A DNA stretch of 64,000 nt, taken from positions 310,001 to 374,000 of the forward strand of contig JADFXM010000001.1 of the NCBI GenBank assembly GCA_015233565.1. The letters run 5' to 3'. Of this stretch, positions 33,230 through 41,663 are shown piece after piece. Within the stretch, counting starts at the first letter, position 1, and each line of letters begins with the position of its first letter. The position numbers and the translations under genes are program-made. Origin of the DNA: Candidatus Rifleibacteriota bacterium (GTDB lineage Bacteria > Muiribacteriota > Ozemobacteria > Ozemobacterales > Ozemobacteraceae). The notes under the pieces were generated by a model. It had not been told where the DNA came from. It worked only from the letters and a program-made list of their open reading frames with translations, and ran no database searches.

Positions 33230-35284
33230 TTGAAAACAAACCAAATGGCAAAGCGAAATGGAATGGTTTTCTATTTGATCATTTTTGTTTTGATGGTTAT
33301 TTCCATTCTTTCGATTCAGTTTCACAGAGTTGCTATTCAAGCCCTGGCGCAAACAAGCCGATTTGAGCAAGGAGAACTGCTCAGGCAGGTAACGCATGCG
33401 GGCTATGAAGAAGCTTTTGCAAGGTTCAACTTTGAAACCAACGATTCCTCTTCAGAATCGTCCCTTTGGTTGATTCAAAGGAGTTTTCCCACGAGAAACA
33501 ATCCTGTGCCTGGTACAATTCTCCAGGCACAAACTATTTTCCGAAATGCGACAAAAGTCGAAATTGAATCGCGTTTAAGATTGGTAGATTTCAGAAGCAA
33601 AAACTTTGACGGGTTCCCTTATTCCATTGACCCACGAGAGGGAATTGGTACAATTGAATTCAAAATTGATACCAAAATATTTAGAAGAGATGGAAAGATC
33701 CTGCAATGCACTTTGATAAAACATCATGACTATAAAATACTAACGCTGGTTTCACCTCGAAATAACGATTCCCAAAGAACGGGTTTTTCCCATTTTTTTG
33801 TGAACGATTACGTGCTTTTTGTTAGAACCGGTGCAAAGGAATTCAGCGATTCTTCCGGGGAATCACTCAACAATTCAAGAGTTAATTTGCAAATTGACCA
33901 GGATTCTTTACCAAAAGAAAAGAGGGGAAAAATTTTTTTTGGAGGAACACAGACAGGGCCAAGTCGAAGTCTTAACACTTCTCCCAACTTCGTCTATTTA
34001 AACTTGCCTGACAACTTTATTCCTCTTATTCCTAAAATTGCTTCTAACAGCCAGAAAATCGAAATAAGCAACAGTGAGTGCCTCCAATTATTTCCCTTTC
34101 TTGTAAACGAACGTCAGAGAGCATATGAAAGAGCGGAGCAGGAAATTCCGGCTGGAATTGGCCACGATTCAGCTGTTTCACAGGCTAAAGCCCAAATCAA
34201 CGATTCATTTTCTAAGATTAAGGGATATTTTAAATTGGGGGTTGCTCCAATAACACGTACCAGTTACTCCGAACCTCAAGAAATATTTGAAAGGGACATT
34301 ATCCAGTATCTTTCACCAAACGTTGCAAATGGCTTTTCACTTATTTCCAAAGATATCAACAAATTGTCTGAACCTAGCTTTGCCGAATCAATTATTGAAG
34401 GAGACATCCGTCAGCGTTTTCTTTTCCACTCAGGTTGCTGGCTTGACCTAAGTGAAGTGCCAAACATCACCCAAGAGCAGATTAACTCCATCGCTTCAAT
34501 CAGTAATGGAGCCAAATGTGTTATTCCTGGACCCGACTCCTCTGACCCAAATGTAGTGGCTTTTTATAATGTGTTACCTTCAATTGCTTCAAATAAATAC
34601 CCTAGGCCAATTTCCGCCCTAGTTGCCTCTTTCCCTTTCAAACCCTACCCTGATTTTCTGGCGACCGTCTCAAACTGTCCGTTCCCCAACCCGAACTTTT
34701 TTAGTCCTCACGGGGATATTCTTGGTTCTTTGAACATTGGCGGGAAAAATGGGTTCAGACCTTTTTCAGCTGCCACACTTCTCGCATCTCGCTTCGCCAA
34801 CCTGGAGAGTTTTCTTGCTGACTCCGGAATCATTAATGCTCAAAAAAATATTGAAGTTCGTGGAGGAGTACAAATCCTTGGTTCCGGTCAACTGATCCTT
34901 GGTGATCCGTCAAGACAGGTTCAACTGAAAGGCCAGGGGATTATTTTCGCAAACAGGATTTTCATAGAAGGTTCGATAAGAAAGACAAATCCTTCTGACT
35001 TATTGATTTTATTTGCGTTTGAAGAACTTCGTGTTAATACTTCTGATCAGGTTGATGCCGTTCTGGTCTCAATTAACGATGACCGAAATGGAAGAGTGAT
35101 TCCTGAAAGACCTCTTAATCTTTTTGGAGCACTGATAACTGATAGGCTCTCAACCCAAAACTGGGGAAGCGGTAATCATCAAATTAAATATGATCCTTTG
35201 CTGAAAAGTCCTACCGAAACTTTATACAAAATCAACATTCTCCGATGGATGAATTTCTTTCGGGTTACGGAATCAGAATCGTGA
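33230..35284 (+). CDS. PilX-like large protein of a pseudopilin operon
   Basis: 684 residues with one N-terminal hydrophobic helix (MVFYLIIFVLMVISILSIQF) after a short basic stretch, then QALAQTSRFEQGELLRQVTHAGYEEAFARF, the layout of PilX/GspK-like minor pilin components. It lacks a clear G/FTLxE cleavage motif. The C-terminal part contains a beta-helix-like run (IEVRGGVQILGSGQLILG, GIIFANRIFIEGSI). Start TTG at 33230 (GTGGGA upstream) or ATG at 33245. Its stop overlaps the next start by four bases (GTGA), so the three genes are coupled. Confidence 0.62.
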   Translation: MKTNQMAKRNGMVFYLIIFVLMVISILSIQFHRVAIQALAQTSRFEQGELLRQVTHAGYEEAFARFNFETNDSSSESSLWLIQRSFPTRNNPVPGTILQAQTIFRNATKVEIESRLRLVDFRSKNFDGFPYSIDPREGIGTIEFKIDTKIFRRDGKILQCTLIKHHDYKILTLVSPRNNDSQRTGFSHFFVNDYVLFVRTGAKEFSDSSGESLNNSRVNLQIDQDSLPKEKRGKIFFGGTQTGPSRSLNTSPNFVYLNLPDNFIPLIPKIASNSQKIEISNSECLQLFPFLVNERQRAYERAEQEIPAGIGHDSAVSQAKAQINDSFSKIKGYFKLGVAPITRTSYSEPQEIFERDIIQYLSPNVANGFSLISKDINKLSEPSFAESIIEGDIRQRFLFHSGCWLDLSEVPNITQEQINSIASISNGAKCVIPGPDSSDPNVVAFYNVLPSIASNKYPRPISALVASFPFKPYPDFLATVSNCPFPNPNFFSPHGDILGSLNIGGKNGFRPFSAATLLASRFANLESFLADSGIINAQKNIEVRGGVQILGSGQLILGDPSRQVQLKGQGIIFANRIFIEGSIRKTNPSDLLILFAFEELRVNTSDQVDAVLVSINDDRNGRVIPERPLNLFGALITDRLSTQNWGSGNHQIKYDPLLKSPTETLYKINILRWMNFFRVTESES

Positions 35285-35763
35285 AAAAACAAAGAAGAAA
35301 AGCTTTTACCCTTGTTGAATTGCTAATTGCGATGGTTTTCCTTGGAGTGGCGCTCTTGGGGATTTTATCGTTAATCAGTTCTGCAAATCGTCAAACAATG
35401 GATACCTACAACGAGTTTATGGCGATGCAGCTCGCTCTTGAACCAATCGAAATCTTCCGAAGTTTTGGCTATTCCTGGGTATTAGCCTACTCTTCACATT
35501 CAATATCGGAATTTCCTCTTGGCTGGAGTGATATAATGGATCAACCTCTCGGACCAATTATACACCCAGCAGAAGCGATTCGTTTTTTTCAAAGAGAGAT
35601 ATCAATCTCTGAAGTTTCCACGAATTTGAACTCTTCTAATACCTTAAAAGGCGTAAAAGTAACAGTTCGAGTTTCGCCAAAAGAGCAGACAAAAGTGGCT
35701 ATGTGGCTTTCTAGAAATGAAATAAAAGTTGAAACAATTATCTGGGAAAGACCTGCTTTATGA
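35281..35763 (+). CDS. Type IV pseudopilin, PilV/GspI-like
   Basis: About 160 residues. A short basic leader and KAFTLVELLIAMVFLGVAL give a canonical type IV N-methylation and cleavage site with Glu at position 5 of the mature protein. The start GTG at 35281 overlaps the upstream stop as GTGA and yields the expected short leader; an in-frame ATG at 35245 would give an unusually long one. It needs a PilD-type peptidase; the TadV at 3778 is of the Flp-specific class, so PilD is presumably elsewhere. Confidence 0.8.
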   Translation: MKKQRRKAFTLVELLIAMVFLGVALLGILSLISSANRQTMDTYNEFMAMQLALEPIEIFRSFGYSWVLAYSSHSISEFPLGWSDIMDQPLGPIIHPAEAIRFFQREISISEVSTNLNSSNTLKGVKVTVRVSPKEQTKVAMWLSRNEIKVETIIWERPAL

Positions 35764-36554
35764 AAAAACATCTAACCATTTCAATAATTAAAGGTTTCCC
35801 GGAATCTTCACGAAGTGGTTTTACCTTATTGGAACTCTTGATTACAGCATCATGCGTGATTCTCCTCATGATCCCCACTATTCAAATATTCCAAACCAGC
35901 TCACGCGGTTCTCTAAGTGGTATGTTGACAATTAAAACAACACTCGAAGCCCGAAGAATTTTAAAGCGAGTTCACCTTGACCTGAAATCAATCAGCAAAC
36001 CAATAAGCGTTTCCCAAAATATTGAATGCGAAATCGGTTCTTTTCTGAGTGAAACAAGCTTTTCTGGAAATATGGAATATAAATTTCATATTTTTCCTTT
36101 CAGCTACGAACTAAATCAGGTCATCCCAACTTCGGTTGAAAATTCTGCCCCTAGATATTTAAATAGAATAATCTATAAACTTCTTCCAAATTCGACAAAT
36201 CCTGCATTTCCTTTAAAAAAACTGATAAGAGAGGAAATCCCCCATCCTGCGCTTGGTAGTCAAACAAAAACTACAGTTCTTTCTGAAAGGGTTCATTTTT
36301 TCCAGATAAAGCCCCTGGAAATTCATTCTTCTCAGGGTCATAACCAGCAGTATTTTTATATTACCCTCCAGCTTGTAGATTCAATCGACAAAAGCACTCT
36401 TGAAAATCTTTCGGGTTTTACCGCTCTCAGCCGGCCACCAGGAATAATAATCGCTGACTATACAGATTTGGTCTATCCCGAATTCTGGTGCGAGTGGTTC
36501 AATCGATCAGGACCCAATTTCAACTGGCATTCATACCTTGAAGGACCGCCATAA
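35760..36554 (+). CDS. Type IV pseudopilin, PilW/GspJ-like
   Basis: 264 residues. The leader is followed by SGFTLLELLITASCVILLMIP, a type IV prepilin motif, then LEARRILKRVHLDLKS as in PilW/GspJ proteins. The ATG overlaps the previous stop (ATGA at 35760-35763). It is the last gene of the ECF sigma-PilX-PilV-PilW run. The 178 bases after it contain only AT-rich spacer up to the IS promoter. Confidence 0.78.
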   Translation: MKKHLTISIIKGFPESSRSGFTLLELLITASCVILLMIPTIQIFQTSSRGSLSGMLTIKTTLEARRILKRVHLDLKSISKPISVSQNIECEIGSFLSETSFSGNMEYKFHIFPFSYELNQVIPTSVENSAPRYLNRIIYKLLPNSTNPAFPLKKLIREEIPHPALGSQTKTTVLSERVHFFQIKPLEIHSSQGHNQQYFYITLQLVDSIDKSTLENLSGFTALSRPPGIIIADYTDLVYPEFWCEWFNRSGPNFNWHSYLEGPP

Positions 36555-36713
36555 GCCGAATAAATTCTGCAAAAAAGTAATATCCCAACCCAAGTTTGTC
36601 ATTTTGTTCAAAAATTTAACCAATAAATAATCAAAATTTAAAAATCGACCATCATCAAAAGCGATTTTCTGATGCAAAAATCAAAATGTAGTGACCCATA
36701 GAAATTGTTTTTC

Positions 36714-36742
36714 TTGACTTTCCTCTTTTCCCATGCTATACT
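36714..36742 (+). promoter_or_regulatory. Promoter of the first transposase gene, apparently leaderless
   Basis: TTGACT (36714-36719), a 17-base spacer and TATACT (36737-36742) form a near-consensus sigma-70 promoter. The transposase ATG is at 36751, eight bases past the -10 box, which predicts a transcript starting at or within two bases of the ATG. Confidence 0.7.
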
Positions 36743-36750
36743 TTTTTCCT

Positions 36751-38610
36751 ATGTATATCCGAAAAGTCAGAAAAACAAACCGGGATTCAGGCCTCTCTTA
36801 TCAGTATTGCCACTTGGTTGAAAACGTCCGAACCACCAAAGGGCCAAGGCAGCGCCTTATTCTTAACTTGGGAGATCTTGATCTCCCGGAAGACAGATTC
36901 AAAGAACTCGCCAATCTCATTGAATCCTTATTAATCGGACAAAAATCTTTATTTCCTGCGGATCCAAAAATTGAAAAAATCGCCAAAGCCGCAGTGAAAA
37001 AAATATTCGAAAAACGAGCTACTGAAGAGACTTTTGATAATACTTCCCCAGAACAGGTTGTGCCTGCATTTTCAATGGTAGACACAACTTCAATTGAAAG
37101 CAAAGACGTGAGATCATTTGGACCGGAAATTGTTTGCCACGAAATGTGGAAAACACTTGATATGGACAAAATTCTTCTGGAATCGGGTGTTCCCGAATAT
37201 TCTCTGCCTATAATTGAAACCCTTATAGCTGGGCGCTTAATAGAACCAGGAAGCGAACGTCATACATTCAAATGGGCTGAAGAACGCTCTTCGATTTACG
37301 AATTAGTGGGTAAACCAGAAAAACTTTCCCTCAGTTCTTTCTACAGGGCAGGAGACATTCTATTTAAACACAAAGAGAAGATAGAATCGAAGCTTTCCTT
37401 GAAAGAGAAGAGTCTTTTTGGACTAGAAGAAAAGCTTTTGCTTTTCGATTTAACAAACACTTACTTTGAAGGAGAAGCCGAAGGCAATTCCAAAGCTCAA
37501 AGAGGAATGTCGAAAGAAAAGAGATCTGATGCAAAGCTTCTCACGCTTGCGTTAATTGTAGACTCGGATGGTTTTGCCAAACACAGCCAGCTTTTCCCAG
37601 GCAATCAATACGAGGGAAAAACATTAAAAACAATGATTGAATCGCTTGAGAAGGCTGGCCATGATTTTCATGTAGGTAAGACAGTTGTAATGGATGCCGG
37701 AATAGCCAACAATGATAATATCGCTTATCTTCAAGAAAAAGGGTTAAATTATATAGTTGTGAGTCGTGGTTTCTCTGGGTTTGCGATGCAGGATTCGAAG
37801 GAGATTTCCCCAGTAATAAAGGATGACAAGGGGAACGTTAGAATCGAAATAAAGAGGAAAACAGAATCAAATGAAGCCTTTCTGCTTTGTCGAAGTGCGG
37901 GAAGAATAGAAAAAGACAATGCGATTCGCACAGCACAGGAGAAGCGTTTTATAGAGAGAATCGATTATTTTCAGGAAGGCTTATCCAAAAAAGGAAGGAT
38001 GAAGACCTATTCCAAAATAGTTGAAGTGGCAGGCCGTTTGCGTGAAAGATACCCTCAAGCATCGAAAATTTATGACGTTGAAGTTATTGCTGAAAATAAA
38101 GAAAATCCGAAAAATGCCACAAAAATAGTTGTTTCCAAACGTGAGAACTATGAAAAAGAAGCTTCATTTGATGGCTGCTACGTATTACGGACTGATCGGT
38201 TGGATTTATCAGATGAAGAAATCTGGAAGACCTATTCCATGCTTACCCGCATTGAAAGAGCTTTCAGGGCTCTGAAATCCTCGTTAGGTGTTCGTCCGGT
38301 GTTTCACCACAAAGAAAAAAGAGCTGATGCACATTTATTCATTTCGGTAATGGCATATCATTTGCTGCAATCAATTGAATGGCAGCTTAGACAGGAAAAC
38401 ATTTCAACTTCATGGTCCACGGTAAGAAAAATTCTATCGACTCATCAAAGAATGACGTTGGAATATACTGAAAAAGCCGGTGATATTCTCCAGAGAACCT
38501 CTTTGCGATTATCGAGCACGCCCGAGACGGAGCAGAGGAAAATTTACAAGGTTCTGAAGGCTCGAGAGTCGATTCTTCCAAGAAAAACAAACTACCTAAA
38601 AATCAGGTAG
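36751..38610 (+). CDS. IS1634-type transposase 1
   Basis: About 619 residues. The N terminus MYIRKVRKTNRDSGLSYQY...LVENVRTTKGPRQRLILNLG is typical of IS1634/IS4-like transposases. The DDE core is visible: LLLFDLTNTYFEGEA (Asp), VVMDAGIANNDNIAYL (Asp) and the C-terminal LTRIERAFRALKSSLGVRPVFH (Glu). The protein appears full length and intact. Start ATG at 36751 rather than the ATG at 36733, which lies in the promoter. I could not define terminal inverted repeats. It cuts the pseudopilin region from the polysaccharide region. Confidence 0.85.
   Translation: MYIRKVRKTNRDSGLSYQYCHLVENVRTTKGPRQRLILNLGDLDLPEDRFKELANLIESLLIGQKSLFPADPKIEKIAKAAVKKIFEKRATEETFDNTSPEQVVPAFSMVDTTSIESKDVRSFGPEIVCHEMWKTLDMDKILLESGVPEYSLPIIETLIAGRLIEPGSERHTFKWAEERSSIYELVGKPEKLSLSSFYRAGDILFKHKEKIESKLSLKEKSLFGLEEKLLLFDLTNTYFEGEAEGNSKAQRGMSKEKRSDAKLLTLALIVDSDGFAKHSQLFPGNQYEGKTLKTMIESLEKAGHDFHVGKTVVMDAGIANNDNIAYLQEKGLNYIVVSRGFSGFAMQDSKEISPVIKDDKGNVRIEIKRKTESNEAFLLCRSAGRIEKDNAIRTAQEKRFIERIDYFQEGLSKKGRMKTYSKIVEVAGRLRERYPQASKIYDVEVIAENKENPKNATKIVVSKRENYEKEASFDGCYVLRTDRLDLSDEEIWKTYSMLTRIERAFRALKSSLGVRPVFHHKEKRADAHLFISVMAYHLLQSIEWQLRQENISTSWSTVRKILSTHQRMTLEYTEKAGDILQRTSLRLSSTPETEQRKIYKVLKARESILPRKTNYLKIR
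38592..38610 (+). other. Hairpin over the transposase stop codon
   Basis: CTACCT (38592-38597) pairs with AGGTAG (38605-38610), which includes the stop TAG. It has no T run. Possibly the right end of the insertion sequence or a transcript-end structure. Confidence 0.4.
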
Positions 38611-38619
38611 TGTACGAAA

Positions 38620-38930
38620 CTAACCAACTGGGACTGGAAACATGCACCATTCTCTAATTGTCCAAATGTGATTTGCCAAACCTGCAGCCATTGCCGGAGT
38701 TCGGTGAGTCATCTCCCTACCAACGTCTTTCTGATCCAAGGTTCTCACCGGCCAACAAAAGTTATAGCTAAAATCCGTAAAATAAGAGGCCGCATTATGA
38801 ACTTCTTCAAGCTTTGAAAAAGCGAGTGTTTTTCGACCCTTGCGAGAGTTCTGACCACGCTCCGTCCCATTATTGCGCTCTACGGAAAGATGTATTGATG
38901 GTTTTGCTAACCGAAGAGCAGAGCAAATAG
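38620..38930 (-). pseudogene. C-terminal remnant of a DDE transposase, frameshifted
   Basis: On the minus strand the translation SKTINTSF (38908-38885) continues, after skipping one extra C at 38884, as VERNNGTERGQNSRKGRKTL, FSKLEEVHNAASYFTDFSYN, FCWPVRTL and RTPAMAAGLANHIWTIREW, ending at a stop at 38620. This matches the conserved tail I know from IS1-like/ISNCY DDE transposases (VERNNGT, CWPVRTL, RTPAMAAGL). The N-terminal part is missing and the frame is broken, so the gene is dead. It starts ten bases from the end of transposase 1. Confidence 0.65.
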
Positions 38931-39192
38931 AGTATTAGGAGAAGCCAAGTTCCAAAAACAAGGGTTCTCTTTACTTTCACATACATTTCGGGTACCCTCG
39001 TTATTTTTTTTGATTTTTTTTAACGCCCCGCTCTCGGAACTATTTTTGGCTTTTTTGTTTTGAGTATTTTCTCTTTTAGAGACCTAATCAGGCGATTACA
39101 TTCTTTGTTTCGCTTTGGGCGACGCCCACATCAAAAATTTCCGGTACCCTTTTGTGTTGGTCACTTTTCTTGCGTCTGTTCTGATGCTGCTT
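38931..39192. other. Spacer between mobile elements
   Basis: About 260 bases with no gene I can support. It has poly-T tracts (39004-39020) and two GGGTACC-containing segments (38989-38997 and 39142-39148) in opposite or similar contexts that could be transposon-end debris. Confidence 0.4.
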
Positions 39193-40860
39193 TCAATGGA
39201 TTCCATAGATTTCCTCCGCATGTTTTCCAAATAAATGGATGATCTTTGCTCGCAAATCAGTAATATTTGAAACCAATGTTTGTACACTTCTACCAACTTT
39301 CATTGTTATTATCGTTATTCCATCCATCATTTGGAATATCCAACGCAAGGTTGGATTAGTTACTGCCTTTTTTAACTGGTTCGGAAGCGTTAAGTTGCCC
39401 TCTTTTAAACTTCGCCTTAATTCATACTCTGCGACGTTATAGACCATCAAGCAAAGGGCCATAATTGCCGTCAAAGCTGCAATGCGATTAGGGGTTTTCA
39501 GATAGAGTTTATCCAGTAGGAACCAAGGATCTTTTAAAAATCGAAACCCTCTTTCCACCTTTTGGAGACCTTTGTATTCCCTCAAGATTTGATCATCAGG
39601 TAGGCTCTCTTGATTTAAATCATTAGTTGCCAAAATGAACCTTCCTTTTGTCAGCTTTGTCTTGGCTATGGCTTTTTTATTTTCTTTTATTGTTGAGACA
39701 ATACGTATGACTGTTCGAACTGGTTTTTCATCAACTTTTGGACGCCCAGAAGTTTTAAATTTCGGCTCCGTTTTAATCTCATAATTTGCGGCAAGGTGAA
39801 ATTTAAATTTTTCCACCACTTCACGAAATTTCTTCATTGCATCAGGAACACAGGCAAACTCTTCGTTGGACAAATGCCAGAGGTCATTCTCACTGGCTTC
39901 AAATTCTTTTTTGATTTGCTTTTTCATTGTTTCAACTTCACTATCATAGGCTTGTTGCGAAGATACTAATAGCCAACGCTGAGGAATATCTCCATAATTG
40001 GATTCCATTGAACTAACCTTGTAACCATTCTCCAATGTTTGCCATTGAAATGCTTTTTCCGGACGACTGACAATCTCTTGGGCTTCTTTTATGGTTTCAG
40101 GAACCCGACTAATCCAAAAAAATTTGACACTACCCTTCAATAGGTGAGTTTTACTATATAAAGCTGAATCAGCCGTCCAATAAAACGGCTCGGCATCTCC
40201 GATTTCCTTCTGAAATTCTTGCACTTTTGCAATCGTTTCATGAAAACTCTTCTTGTCTGAAGCATTTCCACTTAAGGGTTCTGCCCAAAAAGAGAACCCG
40301 GCATCACCGCTACTCACCATTGAAAGGACAATTTGTTTCAAATCTGGTCGATGCTTTTTTGAGTGACCGTAATTGATTTCAATTAGTTGTGGATCTTCTT
40401 CAGGTGAATTTCCAAATCCTTCATATTTTCCCTCAACGGAAAAAGTGGTGCTATCAAGACGAGCAAATCTTCTTCGATATTTCCGATTTATCCCAATTGG
40501 AAAGGCGATGTTCGCGAAGAATTTGGTCGGATCTTCTTCGGCAATTATATCTAAGCAGCGGCCTAAGGCATCATCATTTAGAAACTCTGCTTTAACGCCA
40601 GAATTTATAAGCCTATCAAGAGGTTTGTTTTCAAAAAAATTAGGAACCATGTATAACGCTTGATTGGCAAAACCAAGGCCGTTAAGAATCATAGCCGAAA
40701 CACATTCGCTCACCTTAACATATTTGGTTACCTGGGATTTTTCTGAGCCCAGGGTTTGATCGATTTGTTCCGGAATTCCCAATTCTTTTATTGTGCTTGC
40801 TACAAGCCCGAGGTGGTTCAGGTTCTGGGTAGCTACAAAAGGAACGTGGCTTTTAGGCAC
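39193..40860 (-). CDS. IS1634-type transposase 2 (DUF4277 class)
   Basis: About 555 residues, unrelated in detail to transposase 1. It begins VPKSHVPFVATQNLNHLGLV (DUF4277-like N-terminal domain); the DDE core is FARLDSTTFSVEG (Asp), FYWTADSALYSK (Asp) and LQKVERGFRFLKDPWFL (Glu). I place the start at GTG 40860, with AGGAG seven bases upstream, because a strong promoter lies inside the longer frame that begins at 40941. The protein looks complete. It may be an active insertion sequence or a recent immigrant. Confidence 0.82.
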   Translation of the reverse strand: MPKSHVPFVATQNLNHLGLVASTIKELGIPEQIDQTLGSEKSQVTKYVKVSECVSAMILNGLGFANQALYMVPNFFENKPLDRLINSGVKAEFLNDDALGRCLDIIAEEDPTKFFANIAFPIGINRKYRRRFARLDSTTFSVEGKYEGFGNSPEEDPQLIEINYGHSKKHRPDLKQIVLSMVSSGDAGFSFWAEPLSGNASDKKSFHETIAKVQEFQKEIGDAEPFYWTADSALYSKTHLLKGSVKFFWISRVPETIKEAQEIVSRPEKAFQWQTLENGYKVSSMESNYGDIPQRWLLVSSQQAYDSEVETMKKQIKKEFEASENDLWHLSNEEFACVPDAMKKFREVVEKFKFHLAANYEIKTEPKFKTSGRPKVDEKPVRTVIRIVSTIKENKKAIAKTKLTKGRFILATNDLNQESLPDDQILREYKGLQKVERGFRFLKDPWFLLDKLYLKTPNRIAALTAIMALCLMVYNVAEYELRRSLKEGNLTLPNQLKKAVTNPTLRWIFQMMDGITIITMKVGRSVQTLVSNITDLRAKIIHLFGKHAEEIYGIH

Positions 40861-40889
40861 CGTAATCTCCTGGTCTAAAATTTTTAAAA

Positions 40890-40918
40890 AGTATACACCA
40901 GGTTTTGTAGAGGTACAA
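40890..40918 (-). promoter_or_regulatory. Promoter of transposase 2
   Basis: Minus strand TTGTAC (40918-40913), 17-base spacer, TATACT (40895-40890). It is about 30 bases upstream of the GTG at 40860 and supports that start over the upstream ATG at 40941. Confidence 0.6.
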
Positions 40919-41017
40919 TCTCTATCTTGTAGTTTTAGCATTTCTCAAAAATTCAAATTTTCAATTCGTTTTAGCGGAATGCCTGGGTAATGTTATGACT
41001 TTTCTTTTTTTGTCACG

Positions 41018-41260
41018 TTAGAAGTTGGCGAATAATCTTGGTACATTTTGTTAGATACAAAGTGGCACTTCTGATGCGAAAAAGCGGGGTGAAAATTGGG
41101 TGGGTACATTGAAAATCGAGAATAGGGGGATTTTTCGACAGTATCCTTAGAAGCTGCCGGAAAATCTCGGTGCATTTTATTCGGTACAAATTGGCTCGCT
41201 GGTGATGCGAAAAATTGGGTGGGCACATGGAAAAATGAAAATCAGGGGATTTTTCGACAG
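41018..41260. repeat. Two diverged direct repeats of about 120 bases
   Basis: Copy 1 (41018-41141) and copy 2 (41147-41260) both start TTAGAAG, contain GATGCGAAAAA and TTGGGTGGG, and end GGGGATTTTTCGACAG. They are separated by five bases. Copy 2 has a small deletion. They lie between transposase 2 and the polysaccharide cluster and hold no supported gene. Confidence 0.85.
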
Positions 41261-41541
41261 ACCCGTTAACAGTTCATTAATGGGCGAATTTGAATTTTTG
41301 GGGTCTTCTGAATTTGTGAGTCGGGCCTATTTTTTCAAAAATGGGGAACCATGTTTTTTGTTTTCAAAAACCCAAATATTTGATATTCTTTCAAACGCAT
41401 AAGATGAATAGCTTTTTGCACTGAAAAAGTGCTAAACCAGATTTAGCATTTGATGCCACTTTAAAGTTATTTTCTTGAAGGATTTTTTTTGAAAGGTTTG
41501 AAATAGTGCCTGATACGCTTAAGAATTCATCGGGACAATTC

Positions 41542-41571
41542 TTGACAATCATAACCCATTCGTGGATAAAT
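41542..41571 (+). promoter_or_regulatory. Candidate promoter of the polysaccharide cluster
   Basis: TTGACA (41542-41547) followed after 18 bases by ATAAAT (41566-41571), about 95 bases upstream of the first gene. No JUMPstart or ops element is evident. The rest of 41261-41663 is AT-rich spacer. Confidence 0.35.
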
Positions 41572-41663
41572 TCACCCCATTGTCGGGAAAAACCCGTTCG
41601 TATTAATCGGTTTTTACAGAGTTGGGAACTTTTCCTGTTTTAACTTAAGAAGGTGTAAAGAAG

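Noticed and set aside
36640-38640. Terminal inverted repeats for IS1634-type element 1
   Set aside because: GTAGTGACCCATAG on the left and GGTAGTGTACG on the right look alike but in the same orientation, so they do not form an inverted pair; element ends left undefined.
41013-41228. Minus-strand frames of about 75 codons
   Set aside because: They consist entirely of the two direct repeats and have no start signals.
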